64,000 nt of DNA from Doris montereyensis (taxonomy: Eukaryota > Mollusca > Gastropoda > Nudibranchia > Dorididae): the NCBI GenBank assembly GCA_037039925.1, contig JAXRKP010000851.1, positions 5,001 to 69,000 of the forward strand, in the 5' to 3' direction. Shown here piece after piece: positions 12,417-42,118 of the stretch. The notes beneath the pieces were generated by a model. The model did not search any database and was not told the DNA's origin. It worked only from the letters and a program-made list of their open reading frames with translations. Numbering within the stretch: position 1 is the first letter of the stretch; the number at the start of each line of letters is the position of its first letter. The translations under genes were made by a program, and so were the position numbers.

Positions 12417-13083
12417 AAAGATCTATCAGTGACAGGCAGATGGATCTGAAGGAAAGCACAATAGAAGAAAAGTGGCAAATAATATATTATGAAACACTCC
12501 TCAGTTGTACTGAAGAGGTCTGTGGTAGGAAACAAATTAAAGGAGATATATAATATATGAAAAGAACAGCATGGTGGAATGAGAATGTCAAGACTAAAAT
12601 CAAAGAAAAGAATGATGCCTGGAAGAAATACTTGCAAACAAAGAGACCAGAGGATAGGATAGATTACGTGAGTAAAAGAACTATCGCCAAAAGAGGAAGT
12701 TAGGAAAGCAAAACAGGAACAGTGGGAAGAGTTTGGACAAAGACTTCAAGAAAGCTATCAAGGAAATCAAAAGCTGTTCTGGGAGCAATGAAGAGCATGA
12801 GAAAGACCAAAGCATGCCCAATACGACAAATTAAGAACGCCAAAGGAGAGATAATAAAAAAGGAGACAGTGAAATCATGGAAACGTGGAGAAAGTATTTT
12901 CAACAATTACATTTAATCCCTCCAAAACATATGAAACAAGGAGTACAGATAAATTATTAAGAGTAACAAGTAATCGAGATGAGACAGCTGAAGATGTAAA
13001 TATCTCAATGGAAGAACTTCAAACAGCTATAAGAAAAAAGTGAAATCAGTAAAAGCCCAGGAGCAGGTCAAATTTATCCAGAA

Positions 13084-14493
13084 ATGATTAAAAACCAAGG
13101 GAGAGAGGCAGACAAACTACTACAACATGCAATATGTCAACAAGCATGGAAGTCCAAACAGGTGCCAGACGACTGGAATAAGGGAACGCTAGTACCAATA
13201 CACAAGAAGGATCAACTATGGAATGCTCAAACTATAGAGGGATATCACTACTTAGCGTACCAGGAAAAGTGCATGCCAGGATTCTCGAAATGAGAGTAAG
13301 AAAAAGAGTAGAGGATCAGATTGAAGAACACCAGAGTGGATTAAGACCAGGAAGAAGTGTACAAGATCACATTTTACAAATAATAGAAAAATTCCTTGAG
13401 AGAAACATTGACTTGCACCTGTGTTTTATTGACTTAGAAAAGGCATTTGACACTGTGAGGAGGGATGAACTATGACATTCCTTTAAAGAACACAACGCAG
13501 AGCAAAATTTAATAGAAGCCATTCAATTTTTTAACAATAAACCAACATGTGCAGTGAGAGTAGCTGGAAATGTATCAGAAGAATTTGATGTAGATATAGG
13601 GGTAAGACAGGATTGTCCTAAGTCCTCTTTTGTTTTTATCACATTTATGGATTCAGTCGCAAAGGCATCCTCAAACATAAAGAAAATGAATGTAGGTATG
13701 TGGAAGCTCAAACCAGTAAATGTATCAATGCTTTCATTTGCTGATGATTTAGTTCTGTTTGGAAAATCAGAAAGGGACCTCCAGTCAAATATCAACATAA
13801 TGAATAATAAACTAAATAAAAGAGGAATGAGAGTAAATGCAAAGAAAACCAAAACAATGCTAGTATCTAGGGAAGCTAAAACACAAAATCTTAAATTAGG
13901 CAGGGAGATTTTAGAACAAGTTCAAAGCTACAATTACTTAGAAGTAATGATTAACTCAGAAGGAAAACTAAGAGAAGAAATCAGCCACAGAATCCAACAG
14001 GCAAGTGCAATATATAACCATATATAGGAAAAGCATTTGTAGGTAAACAAGAATTGTCAACAAAAACCAAAATGGCAGTATACAATTCAGTTTATTGTCC
14101 TACTCTCCTCTATGACAGTGAAACCTGGACCTGGAATACAGTAGAGTACAGGCATCCGAAATGAAATATCTAAGAACAGTAGTAGGGAAAACTAAAAGAG
14201 ACAAAATCAGAAACACAACAATAAGAGATCAAACCAAAGCAGATAGCATAAAAACCAAGATAGAAATGAATCAACTGAGATGGTTTGGACATGTTAACAG
14301 AATGAATGACAATAGAATAGCAAAATCAGTATACAGTGCTAAAACTCAAAGTAAAAGACCAAAAGGCAGACCTCGGAGAGAATGGGAAGAAGATATAAAA
14401 GAGGCATTAACGCAAAGAAATTTAATTTTCACAGAAGGAAACAGAAAATGCCAGGACAGGGCAGCCTGGAGAAGGATCATTTCGGGCATCTAA
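13084..14493 (+). pseudogene. LINE copy A reverse transcriptase region
   Basis: RT blocks appear in order but in shifting frames: GAGQIYPEMIKNQG at about 13062, NYRGISLLSVPGKVHARILE at about 13224, GLRPGRSVQDHI and FIDLEKAFDTV to 13475 (followed by a stop), and VDIGVRQDCP and FADDLVLF at 13554-14027. The tail with KYLRTVVGKTKRDKI and RWFGHVNRM spans 14161-14493. The catalytic FADD box is intact. At least three frame changes make the copy non-functional as assembled. Confidence 0.92.
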
Positions 14494-14639
14494 AACCCAT
14501 GTACATACACCGAAAGGTAGAATGGGAGCTGATAAAGAAAGAAAGACTGAGCCTTGGGCTTTTGTTGTGGGGGACGTTTGTGACCTCTTTGCTGATCGAA
14601 GTGACACGATAGCAAAAGACAAGCCCAGTGACAGACTAG

Positions 14640-16304
14640 AGGAATATCTTTGTCTCTTTATTAATTTGTTCTTTTATCTTGTTTCAGCACCTAATCTGAT
14701 CTTAATTCTTCATTGTCATTTCACGGCAAATACCTTTTCCTGAATTTGACAAACAGTGTTATGTCCCACTCATTTATGAAGAATTAATTCATCTCGATCC
14801 ATCATGAGCACTATCCAATGACCCTGGCTGCCAGACCGAATGGCCCACATCCACACCAACTGAAGTATTGATCCGCCTCATCGACATCCACAGCGCCACA
14901 ACCCACCATTTGATTTCTGCCCCTGCCAGACCTACAGCAGCCAGGGCAGATTGATAGATGTTAAAATACGGTTTCCGCAGCTGGGACAAGTGAGACATGG
15001 GCCTTCCAAACAGAGGTGGTCCGATATAAAATAACACATTTTCGAAAATAAACTCTTAATCTTACCCCAAATGGTAATTAGTCCAAGATTTAACAATGAG
15101 ATTAGAGCACCTTCCAAGAAAAACAGACCAAGTCTCCATGAGTTTTTGCCGAACCAATATGAATCCTTCTTTGACCCTTTCTGATTTTCGCCCTGTTCAT
15201 CTTTTGAATCACCAGGACCGTCGAGTCTGTCAGAGCGTTAACCCCTGTCTGAGAGGTGGAAGCTGGGGTATGCCTTGAAAATAAATTCTTAAATAATGAT
15301 GACAAATGATATTAAAGTGACATGATGATTCGAGATGCCCTCATATGAGAGGAAAAAGATACGGAATAACAGCTACTCGATTCCATGTAGGAAATGTTTG
15401 GAATATCTAAAAACTCCGGTATGTCGAGGCAAAGGAGAGCTGATTGAGCTGACGTAAGGAAAAGTTTTGTACTAGTAGCAGCTACAGAGTCCTTCCAGTG
15501 AAGAGCCGTTTTCAACCCAAACACTGAAGCCAAAACCACGCATCCCCATGCAACATGATGCGGCAGACCATTTGTTGGACTTTTTACAAGTATTTTAAAA
15601 AATGTCCATCAAATCTGCATTTGTGGCTTAAAATATGTTTAAATCCCCACAGGTTTTTTAAAATGAAAAATGCATTCAAAATCGCCACTGCGGAATCAGC
15701 GTCCCAAGCTATTTAATCCGTCCAAAGTCAAAGTTTGTAATCTTGAGCAAAACATTTGATTAAAATGATTATATATTCACCGTTAACTGTGGAAGGGAGA
15801 TCACTAGGTCCCAAACACTCAGCCCATCAATGCATATCTGGACAAATGCTCTCACGTCGTGTGTTTCTATTCGACATGACCCCGGTTTCACTGAAACTCG
15901 GGATCTGCTCATGTGAATGACATTAAGTCTTATTGATGATCACTCAACCCATCCAAGATCCAGATATACCATTTTCGTCAGTGCGAAATGTTTCTTACTT
16001 TTTAGATCATCGTGGTCACAATACCTAGTGGTAAAACAGGTAAAAATTATCCAATTCCAGTGATATTGAATTGATAATGGCCACAATAGCTGTCTCAGCT
16101 GTTGTTTTAACCTTTTTATTAATTACAACACTATGGAGTCAATGATTGTTATCCATCTATTATATTTCTTAGCAAGGGAGGATAACACTTCATGGGATTT
16201 GATATCCCATTTGACCCAGAATTGGTTGGCCAAATAAAAATACCTTGTTAAATCTTTGCCAAATTTTAAATAAATGGGTTCCCTGGACAAAGGCAGGTTT
16301 CAAA
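14640..16304 (+). repeat. Duplicated unit, copy 1
   Basis: Collinear with 17322-18957. Shared anchors in the same order are GAATTTGACAAACAGTGTTA, CTTACCCCAAATGGTAATTA, AATATGAATCCTTCTTTGAC, GGAATAACAGCTACTCGATT, GCTGATTGAGCTGACGTAAG, ATCTGCATTTGTGGCTTAAA and GGTTGGCCAAATA. Each copy is followed by the same LINE-tail fragment. No protein is recognised within it. It may be an unrecognised transposon body or a segmental duplication. Confidence 0.85.
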
Positions 16305-16478
16305 GAAAGTCGGAAGAAGATATAAAAGAGGCATTGAAGCATAGACATTTAATGTGTGTTTTGCCAGGAAAACGGGAATTCATCCCTATCCACCTGGAGA
16401 AAGATCATACCACGTGGCATCTGAACCCATATCCCGAGAGGTAGAATGGGAACAGGATAGAAAGAAAGCCGAAATGAA
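16305..16478 (+). mobile_element. LINE 3'-tail fragment after unit copy 1
   Basis: It matches the end of LINE copy A: AGAAGATATAAAAGAGGCAT, then CACCTGGAGAAAGATCAT and AGGTAGAATGGGAAC. It encodes remnants of the EEDIKEAL tail. The same fragment follows the second unit at 18974-19135. Confidence 0.8.
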
Positions 16479-17092
16479 GTGCAAGAGTCACCTCACTCCA
16501 CTGGTTGTTGGTGACCCAGTTCGTATCCAAAATCAAACGGGGCCAAACCCTACCAAATGGGACAAAACAGGCCTTGTTATTGAGGTGCGCCAATTTGACC
16601 AATATGTCATACGTGTGGGACGGTTCTATTCAATACGCAACAGGAAATTCAATATAAGTAGTTCAAATGTAACAATGATGAAGCCTGGACCGAGACATTA
16701 TTGTTAATCAGATGAATAAAAGTCATTTATATTTAAGGAATGGCCTGACCCTGGACACTCCCCCTCCCGGTGACACCAGATGCGAACGTAAAACCCTTCA
16801 CCTTCTAAGGCCACAGGGCACCCCATCCATCCCCCATCTACAACCATCTCCATGTGCCACCCCAGAAGAGCCACCACTCCTGCATTGTCAAACATCGACC
16901 ACACCATCCACACCTTTGCTGATGCCACAGATATCACCATCAGTCAAAAAACAACCACCTGTCCCTCGAGCCCTCCGCGTGTTATTACACCACAATGCCC
17001 CTGGCCTTAAAGAACAACCCATGAACACTTCCATGGAGACATTACCAACTCCTCCAGGTCCACGGCGATCAACAAGGAACACTAAACTTTAA
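16479..17092 (+). pseudogene. Gypsy (Ty3-type) integrase C-terminal remnant
   Basis: The reading LVVGDPVRIQNQTGPNPTKW, followed by DKTGLVIEV and FDQYVIRVGRFYSIRNRKF, matches the C-terminal region of Gypsy-type integrases found in animal K02A2.6-like polyproteins. These have a VGxxVRxQ motif, a KWDxTGxVxE core and a final RNRxF. A proline-rich tail ending PRRSTRNTKL (to 17092) is also typical of those polyproteins. Upstream protease, RT and integrase core are absent here, so it is a 3' fragment. A stop at about 16705 separates the two parts. Confidence 0.75.
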
Positions 17093-17321
17093 TTGACTAA
17101 ACTATTAGTGTATTAACCATATATTTGATTTCAATTCCTTTACATATATAATGTTTTATTATAGTTCAATTATGTGTTTCTCTTTCGAGGTTACATTCCA
17201 GTGAAACCAATCCAGTCTTACGTTGATCAAAGACTTGGGAGATCCGGAATATCTTTAGTCTCTTTATTAATTTGAAAACCAATAATTCTTTTGTCCCGTT
17301 TTTTAAAATTCTTGATTGACA

Positions 17322-18957
17322 ATATCTTTGTCTCTTTATTAATTCTTCTAATTGATCATTTCACAACAATTAAATACCTTTTCCTGAATTTGACAAACAG
17401 TGTTATGTCCCACTCATTTACAGACTAGTAAACTGATGTCTCTGTCACCGTGATAGAAGGAGGGAGCAACTTAGAGCACAGAAAGTTAGCTAGGCTAACA
17501 GCTCTCACTCTGGTTTTGTCACGGCAAAGTAGTTGGTAATTACAGCGTAGGTTGGTATCAAGACGGAGTTAGTATTCATCACCTCTGGTCTCGAGACCAT
17601 GGTCAGATTGTAATAAAAGCCTCAAATCTTGTATTCAGCTGGTATAGAGTAATGTAGCGCCCGAGTATACCATTTGATTTCTCGCCACTGATGTCAGATG
17701 CGGTAAAATGTCAGGGATATTGATAGATGTTAAAATATTGGTTGATCCCGGCTTCGAACTCCTTCCAAATTTAAGTGGTCCCATATAAAATAACCATTTT
17801 TAAAATAAACTCTTAATCTTACCCCAAATGGTAATTATCAACACCCATGAGATTAGAGCACCTCCTGAGAAAAACCAACAACTTGTCTTTATGAGAATAA
17901 ATCCCAATATGAATCCTTCTTTGACCCTTTCTTTTTCTGGCTGTTCACTTTGAATCCTTTATCGTCTGTCTTCTTTTCGTTAACCGGTGTTGAAGTGGAA
18001 CTGTATGCCTTGAAAACTAAATTTTAAATAATGATGATGATGATACTAAAGTTACTTCTTGTTTCGGCGATACTTCATGATGAGAGGAAAAACTATACGG
18101 AATAACAGCTACTCGATTCCATGTATGTAAATGTTTGCAATATCTAAAAATTGCTTTATTTACACATCTAGGCTGATTGAGCTGACGTAAGGAAAAGTTT
18201 TGTACTTGTGAGAGCGGCAGAGTCCTTCAGTGAAGAGCGCACGCACAACACTTGAAGGTCGCCATGTTATTATAGCCGACATGATTCGGAAATTTGTTGT
18301 GTCTTTTTAATGTATTTTAAAATAATGCTCGATCAAATCTGCATTTGTGGCTTAAAATATGTTTAAATCAATACAGGTTTTTTAAAATGAAAAATGCATT
18401 CAAAAGCGTCCCAAGCTATTTAATTTAAAGTCAAAGCTTGTAATCTTGAGCAAAAGATAATCCAAAAAGGATTTAATAAAATTTCAATTTCAACGTTAAC
18501 TGTGGAAGGGAGATCACTCGCAAAGAGTACTTCTTCAATGCTGCTGGACAAATTTAACGTCGTGTGTTTTCTATTCGAGATGTGAAAATATTTTGATCAA
18601 AACCTGTGAATGAGGTCTTATTGATGATCACTCTTGACATACAAGATCTAGATCTACAGCATTTTCGTCATGCCGAAATCTTCTTACTTTTTAGATCATC
18701 GTCTTATTCCTAGAATAAAACAGGTAAAATTATCGCAATTCCATTGATATTGAATTGATAATGCCCACAATGGTCTCAGCTGTTGTTTTCTTTTTATTAA
18801 TTACAACACTATTGCAGTCAATGATTGTTATCCATCTATTATATTTCTTAGCAAGGGAGGATAACACTCCTTGGGATTTGATATCCCATTTGACCCAGAA
18901 TTGGTTGGCCAAATAGAAATACCTTGTTAAATCTTTGCCAAATTTTAAATAAATGGG
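17322..18957 (+). repeat. Duplicated unit, copy 2
   Basis: Second copy of the unit at 14640-16304, in the same orientation about 2.65 kb downstream. Similarity is patchy: long identical runs alternate with short unrelated stretches and small deletions. It ends in GGTTGGCCAAATAGAAATAC and then AATAAATGGG, as copy 1 does. No coding content recognised. Confidence 0.85.
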
Positions 18958-18973
18958 AATGAAGACCAAAAGG

Positions 18974-19355
18974 CAAAATTAAAGAAGAAGATATAAAAAG
19001 GCATTGAAGCATAGACATTTAACTTTTTTGAAAAGGGACTTAAAAAATGCCAGAACGGGCATCCTGGAGAAAGATCATCTCGGGCATCTGAAGTTCACAA
19101 TCAAAGGTAGAATGGGAACTGATAGAAAGAAAGTGAAATGAAGTGCAAGAGCATAATAAAAAACGAAGAGGGGTTTCAGGGGGTACCCCCACCTGTATAG
19201 AAGTCCTAAGATAGAGTTGACATTATCATTAATAATCAGTCAATATTCAATAAAAGGGAGGAATTCCAATATCGGGGGTAGTTCAAATGTAACAATGACA
19301 AGGACTGGACCGAGACATTATTGTTAATCGGACTGAATAAAAGTCATTTATATTT
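18974..19355 (+). mobile_element. LINE-tail fragment plus shared end after unit copy 2
   Basis: AGAAGATATAAAAAGGCATT and GGAGAAAGATCATCTCGGGC match the LINE tail. From about 19280 the sequence again matches the end of the Gypsy remnant of copy 1 (GTTCAAATGTAACAATGA, GGACCGAGACATTATTGTTA, AAAGTCATTTATATTTAAG). The integrase-coding portion in between is replaced by unrelated sequence. Confidence 0.75.
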
Positions 19356-19504
19356 AAGATAGAATATATCACTCAATAAAATAACTTAAATAGTTAACAC
19401 TATTTGGCATAAGAATAAAAAACCACCTGGCCACTTCTCTTAGTTACATTCACTTCCGGATCAAATGAGACATCAATTCTTAAGGAATGCCTGCCTTTGA
19501 ACTC

Positions 19505-19590
19505 ATAATGATACCGACTACCATCTTCTCTGGTCTTGAGTACTCGCTTTTGATGAATATCATGAGACCACCTCACGTGAATTAGAATAC
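19505..19590 (+). repeat. Partner of the sequence just upstream of LINE copy A
   Basis: GATACCGACTACCATCTTCTC, GAGTACTCGCTTT and ACCACCTCACGTG correspond to diverged forms at 11108-11190 (GATACCAACTACCGTCTTCTC, GAGTACTCGCTTT, ACCTCCTCACAT). The pair brackets the whole 11.2-19.5 kb nest of mobile DNA in direct orientation. Confidence 0.65.
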
Positions 19591-20483
19591 TGAAGTAGGG
19601 TTGTCTACCATTCCAGTATCACAGTAAACGTTCCGGAAAATTTCAATTTTTGATCACCCGTTATGGAAATTGTATGCAGAGTATGGTAAAGCGTTGGTAC
19701 ATATATGCTATACTTTTTTATACTTCAAGCTCATGATATGTGACTGAAGTAGGCCACAGGAAAAGAGAGAGAGACAGAGAGCTGGGATGCGAGGTGGCTC
19801 ACAAATATACCGATGGGAGTGCAGTCCTGTGTGTTCTGTGCCTTTTCTACGGTCAAAGGTTATAAAGTATGGTTGGCTTGAGTGGCAGGTTGAGTTTATA
19901 TATATGTAAGACAAAAATTTGTAATATTGTAAATTTACAATAGAGAAAACATGGGATATGTGTCATCTGTAGTTTGGAAACGGATATTATGTCACTTTTT
20001 AACATCTCACTTTCTTGTGTCTAGCATTCATATATATGTATTAAGGGGTGGGGATTTTGGCACAGAGGAGTACCTCAGTGTTTTTGTGTCTCATTTTATA
20101 CACGCACAAACACCAGCCGTCTTGGAAAACATAGGGTTTAAGTCTAATTAGGATGGATGTCCCAAACACAGAGGTAGAGAGAGTCACTACGGTATCGTTT
20201 ATCGCTGTTCAATGACAGAGAGACAGAGGGAAAAAGAAACAGAGAGAGAGTAAAAATAGTATTAGCACTAGTAGGCCTAGAATAATAGTAGTGGTACCGC
20301 TAGTAGGAGTAGTGCAAGATTTCAGGTTTAATCATGTGCTTTTTTGTTGTTTAGAATTAGGCTATGCCTCATTTACTATTTTACGATTTGTTATATATGT
20401 CTTTTTCCAGTAAGTTGGTTAAAAACTGATGTAGGCCGGACGCTTCGGCCCGTGCTTATTAGAAAGACGCAATATCTCTCTTG

Positions 20484-20522
<39 letters not shown>

Positions 20523-21343
20523 ACACACATACATAAATACACACGTTCACATAGGGTCTACAATACAAGATTACTCTATACAACATCCTGATCAATGCAG
20601 ACACCTGTAGTATTGTGTTAATCCATGTGGACTACATACAATACTACCATGAGTATTAATTATTATTATTTTTAAGGTCGCGTGTTATTACATCAGGCTT
20701 GTCATACGTTTGGGACTTGAAGCCACTTTGACATGAGCTTTTCTTTTAATATTCGAGACAAGTCCAACATGGGTGGAAGGCGGGTGGTGCTTATAGGTTC
20801 TTCGTCTTTCCTTTTCCTCTTTTATTTGATCATTAATCTTGCTGTTTTCTCTCGCGTGAGACCAATGTATATTTTAGCGGGGATAACATTACAAAAAAAA
20901 ACCCACAAAACAAACAAGGCCAACTGACACCCACGTCCTTTAACAATCAGGATATTAAAGGGGATAACTCACACATGTTGCCTTTTTCGTTTTTTAACTA
21001 TTGTTTTTTAGTTTGTATTAGGATTTTTCCTTCCAAGAGTGGCAGGTCTGCATCTATAGTATTATTACAATATGTATCCAATGTTGAGAGGGGGAGGGGG
21101 GCATACTTGAAGAGAATATTAAGCAATATTGTAGTTGTAAACTGTTCTAGAGGGAAGTTAAGTGACTGCAGATTAAAGAGCCATGGAAGAACGTGAGTAA
21201 GACAACATGAAACATATGATGGAAATTAGTGACTGCAATAAAGAGGGTGAAGAATGTTTGGTGAGAAGAAAAGGATTTGAATGTAAAGAAATGAAGAGAT
21301 GATTCAATGGTTTTCGTCTGTTCTTGGGTTGTTGTTTTTTATT
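19591..21343. other. Stretch without a recognised gene, with CT-rich microsatellite
   Basis: No protein family recognised on either strand. A (CT)n tract lies at 20486-20517. The first exon and promoter of NVL should be upstream of 24333 and may fall here if LINE copy B sits in NVL intron 1. I could not identify it. Confidence 0.4.
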
Positions 21344-21894
21344 GAGGTCTGCCTTTTGGTCTTTTACCTTGGGTTTTAGCACTGTATACTGATTTAGCTG
21401 TTCTTTTGTCATTCATCTGTTTACATGCCCAAACCATCTTAGTTTTAATGCCATCTGCTTTGGTTTGATCTCTTATTGTTGTGTTTCTGATTTTGTCTCT
21501 TTTCAAATTTCCCTACTCTCTTCTTAGATATTTCATTTCAGCTGCTTGTATGCTACTGTATTCTCTGCTGTCTAAGGTCCACCTTTCCCTATCATAGAGG
21601 AGAGTAGGACAATAAACTGTGATGTATACTGCCATTTATTTTGGTTTTTGTTGACAACTCTTGTTTACCTACAAATACCTAAATCCTAGATTGTTTTATA
21701 TTGCACTTGCCTTTTGATTCTCTGGCTGATTTCTTCTCTTAGATTTCCCTTTGAGCTCATCATTACTCCTAGGTAATTATAGCTTTGAACTTGTTCTTAA
21801 TTCTCCCTGCCCAATTTAAGATTTTGTGTTTTAGTTTCCATAGTTACTTGCATTGTTTTGGTTTTCTTTGCATTTACTCTCATTCCTCTTTTAT

Positions 21895-22524
21895 TTAATT
21901 CATCATGTTGATATTCGACTGAAGGTCCCTTTCTGATTTTCTAAACAGAACTGAATCATCGGCAAATGAAAGCATTGATACATTTACTGGTTTGAGCTTC
22001 CACATACCTACATTCATTTTTGAGGATGCCTTTGCGACTGAATCCATAATTGTGATAAACAAAAGAGCACTTAGGATACAACCCTTTCTTACTCCTATAT
22101 CTACACCAAATTCTTCGGATATATTTCCAGCTACTCTCAATGCACATGTTGGTTTATTGTAAAAACTTTTAATGGCTTCTATTAAATTTTGCTCTACATT
22201 GTGTTCTTTTAAGGAATGCCATAGTTCGTCCCTCCTCACAGTGTCAAAGGCCTTTTCTAAGTCTATAAAACACAGATGCAAGTCAATGTTTCTCTCAAGG
22301 AATTTTTCTATTATTTGTCTAATTGTAAATATGTGGTCTTGTACACTTCTTCCTGGTCTAAATCCACTCTTATGTTCTTCAATCTGATCCTCTACTCTTT
22401 TCGTTAGTCTCATTTCCAGTATCCTGGCATACGCCTTTCCTGGTATGCTAAGTAGTGATATTCCTAGAACAGCTTTTGATTTCTTTGATAGCTTTCTTGA
22501 AGTCTTTGTCCAAACTCTTCCCAC
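21895..22524 (-). pseudogene. LINE copy B reverse transcriptase fragment
   Basis: An open frame of about 209 residues. It holds RT fingers and palm: KAYARILEMRLTKRVEDQI, FRPGRSVQDHIF, CFIDLEKAFDTV, VDIGVRKGCILSALLF and MLSFADDSVLF. Relative to copy A, the first 20 residues (GRVWTKTSRKLSKKSKAVLG) are joined directly to ISLLSIPGK, so about 430 bases of the region between endonuclease and RT are deleted. The FADD catalytic box is retained. Confidence 0.9.
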
Positions 22525-22774
22525 TGTTCCTGTTTTGCTTTCCTAACTTCCTCTTTGGCGATAGTTGTTTTACTCACGTAATCTTTCCTATGCTCTAGCC
22601 TCTTTGTTTGCAAGTACAGTATTTCTTCCAGGCATCCTTCTTTTCTTTGATCTTAGTCTTGACATTCTCATTCCACCAAGCTGTTATTTTCCCATCTCCT
22701 TTAATTTAATTCCTACCACATACCTCTTCATTACAACTCAGTAGTGTTTCTTTGTACATTTGTCACTTTTATTT

Positions 22775-23786
22775 TTAATCTATTCTGCTATCCTTCAGAT
22801 CCATTTGCCTTTCACTGATAAATCTTTTTATCCTCGATTGGTATTTCTGTTTTACTATTGGTTTATTTAGTTCTTCTATTTTGAGTTTAGCAATTTTCTT
22901 CTCTTTCCTTTTCTTTTTGTTTTCTCCAGTTAGTAATCTCATCTTGGCTATCACTAGGTGATGATCACTAAATATTTCTGCTCCTCTGTTTACTCGTGCA
23001 TCCATTGTACTGTAAAAAAGGGAGCTGCTAACTATTATGTAGTCTATGATTGACTTTTCACATTTGTCTTCGTTTACTCTTGTATATTTGTGGATATCTT
23101 TATGAGGAAAACATGTGTTAGCTATTTTCATGTTATTCTTTAGGCAAAACTCTATTAGTCTCTCTCCATTTGGAGAAGTTTTTGTCTCTCCTTCTTTGCC
23201 TATTACTCCTCCTGATGTTTCTACATTGTTGCCTACTCTAACATTTAAATTTTCTAAAACTATTAGTTCCTGTTTGGGTTTGAGATTCTCTGCAGCTGTT
23301 TGTAAATCGTTTTCGAAGATATCTTATTCTTCTTGGGTGGCATCTTCGTTTGGTCCATAAGCTATTAATAATTTAATTTCTCTTCCTTTTGGTTAAATAT
23401 TTACCTCTTATAGCCATGGGCTTATTAATTTCCAACTTTTTAGTAGCATTTCTTGCCTTTTATGCATTAGGAGGCCTACTCCTACTCTAGCTCTATCTTT
23501 GACATTTACTCCTGAGAAGATTAAAGTCTGATTTGGTCCTACATTTTTTATTCCTTGGCTTTTTTTCTTTGTTTCTATAATAGCCAAAATGTCTACTTTG
23601 AATTTTTTTCCATTTCTTCAGTAATTCTAACTCTTTTCCATTTATTGCCTTGATATTCCATGTTCCAAAAATCACAGTCTGTGTTCTTTTCCAGAGTTGT
23701 CGTCGAAAGTTCAATCCGGATATATCATCATATATAATACTTTGAATCAGATTGTTTTGGATAAGCAGGGGATTAGCCCACTGCAC
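22775..23786 (-). pseudogene. LINE copy B endonuclease region
   Basis: The endonuclease begins at about 23786 with the FRRQLWKR reading and continues to SDHHLVIAKMRLLTGENKKK near 22920. It shares with copy A an in-frame TAA (here 23393-23395) at the same place after the VNI reading. It also has a 7-base deletion just upstream of that stop. The GDxN motif again reads as LENLN. Confidence 0.88.
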
Positions 23787-24332
23787 CTAGGTAGATGGTG
23801 GGGCTGCCACCTTGAGGCCCCCTACCAGGCCTTGTTCTTTTCTGTCAGGGCTAACTCCCTTAGCCTTTGGTTGCCCAAAACCAGCCTGGAGAGCAGCAGG
23901 TTATTATTTTCTGTCAGGGTTAACGCCTTTAGCCACCAAGACCGGCATGCAAGGCAGCAGGTTGTTTTCTTTCAGGGTTAACTCCCTTAGCCTTTGGTCA
24001 GTCAAGACCAGCCTGCAAGGCAGTAGGAGACTCGTGAAGGGTGGGACCGCCTTATCCCTGTACAGGTGTTCACCTGTCCACTGCCCGGAATAACCCTTTC
24101 TCTGTATGATCAAGTGTTGGACTGGAGGAAGGGTATCTCAACTTTCTGCATCTAGCTGAATATTTCATGAAGGGATTTGAGATGACTTTCAACTGTGTGG
24201 ATTTTGACTTTTTTTCCTTCTCAATGGATTTGGGACACTGTCCCGCAATCCGTATTCTTTTAAAAGTCTTTGGTTTTAAATCATGATGAACATTTCACAA
24301 AAGCCTGCATTCTTTTTTCATTTTTTTTTCAG

Positions 24333-42045
<17,713 letters not shown>

Positions 42046-42118
42046 AAAGGACATGATGAGCCTAGAAGCAGACTCTAAATCTAAAGCAGATGATGGAATG
42101 TCTGTCGACATGCCTTGA

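Larger units (their letters stand above)
11222..14550 (+). mobile_element. Non-LTR retrotransposon (LINE), copy A, near full length
   Basis: A LINE with an APE-type endonuclease followed by a reverse transcriptase, closely related to the copy at 21344-24087 on the other strand. The 5' region (about 11222-11470) has two monomer-like tandem units. Endonuclease signatures are GTWNVRAINGKELELAEKM, ITETKKKG and SDHHLVIAKM. RT signatures are FIDLEKAFDTVRRDEL and SFADDLVLFGKSERDL. The C-terminal tail is RWFGHVNRMNDNR plus GRPRREWEEDIKEA. Frames are broken by stops and indels, so this copy is dead. The clade is not fixed; it is RTE- or Jockey-related in overall look. Confidence 0.95.
21344..24087 (-). 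mobile_element. Non-LTR retrotransposon (LINE), copy B, 3'-truncated
   Basis: This is the reverse-strand counterpart of LINE copy A. Reading from 24087 down: three 5' monomers, the linker with AAGGCCTGGTAGGGGGCCTC, an endonuclease (FGTWNIKAINGKELELL; NTCFPHKDIHKYTRVNEDKC; SDHHLVIAKM), then an RT with GFRPGRSVQDHIFTIRQIIE, FIDLEKAFDTVRRDELWHSL and SFADDSVLFRKSERDL. The homology stops at GGCAGACCTC (21344), about 180 bases before the end seen in copy A, so the 3' tail is missing. The RT region 21895-22524 is open for 209 residues but lacks the segment between the start and the ISLLS motif. Confidence 0.95.

Noticed and set aside
16704..17082. Glycine-rich minus-strand frames
   Set aside because: They mirror the proline-rich Gypsy tail read on the plus strand.
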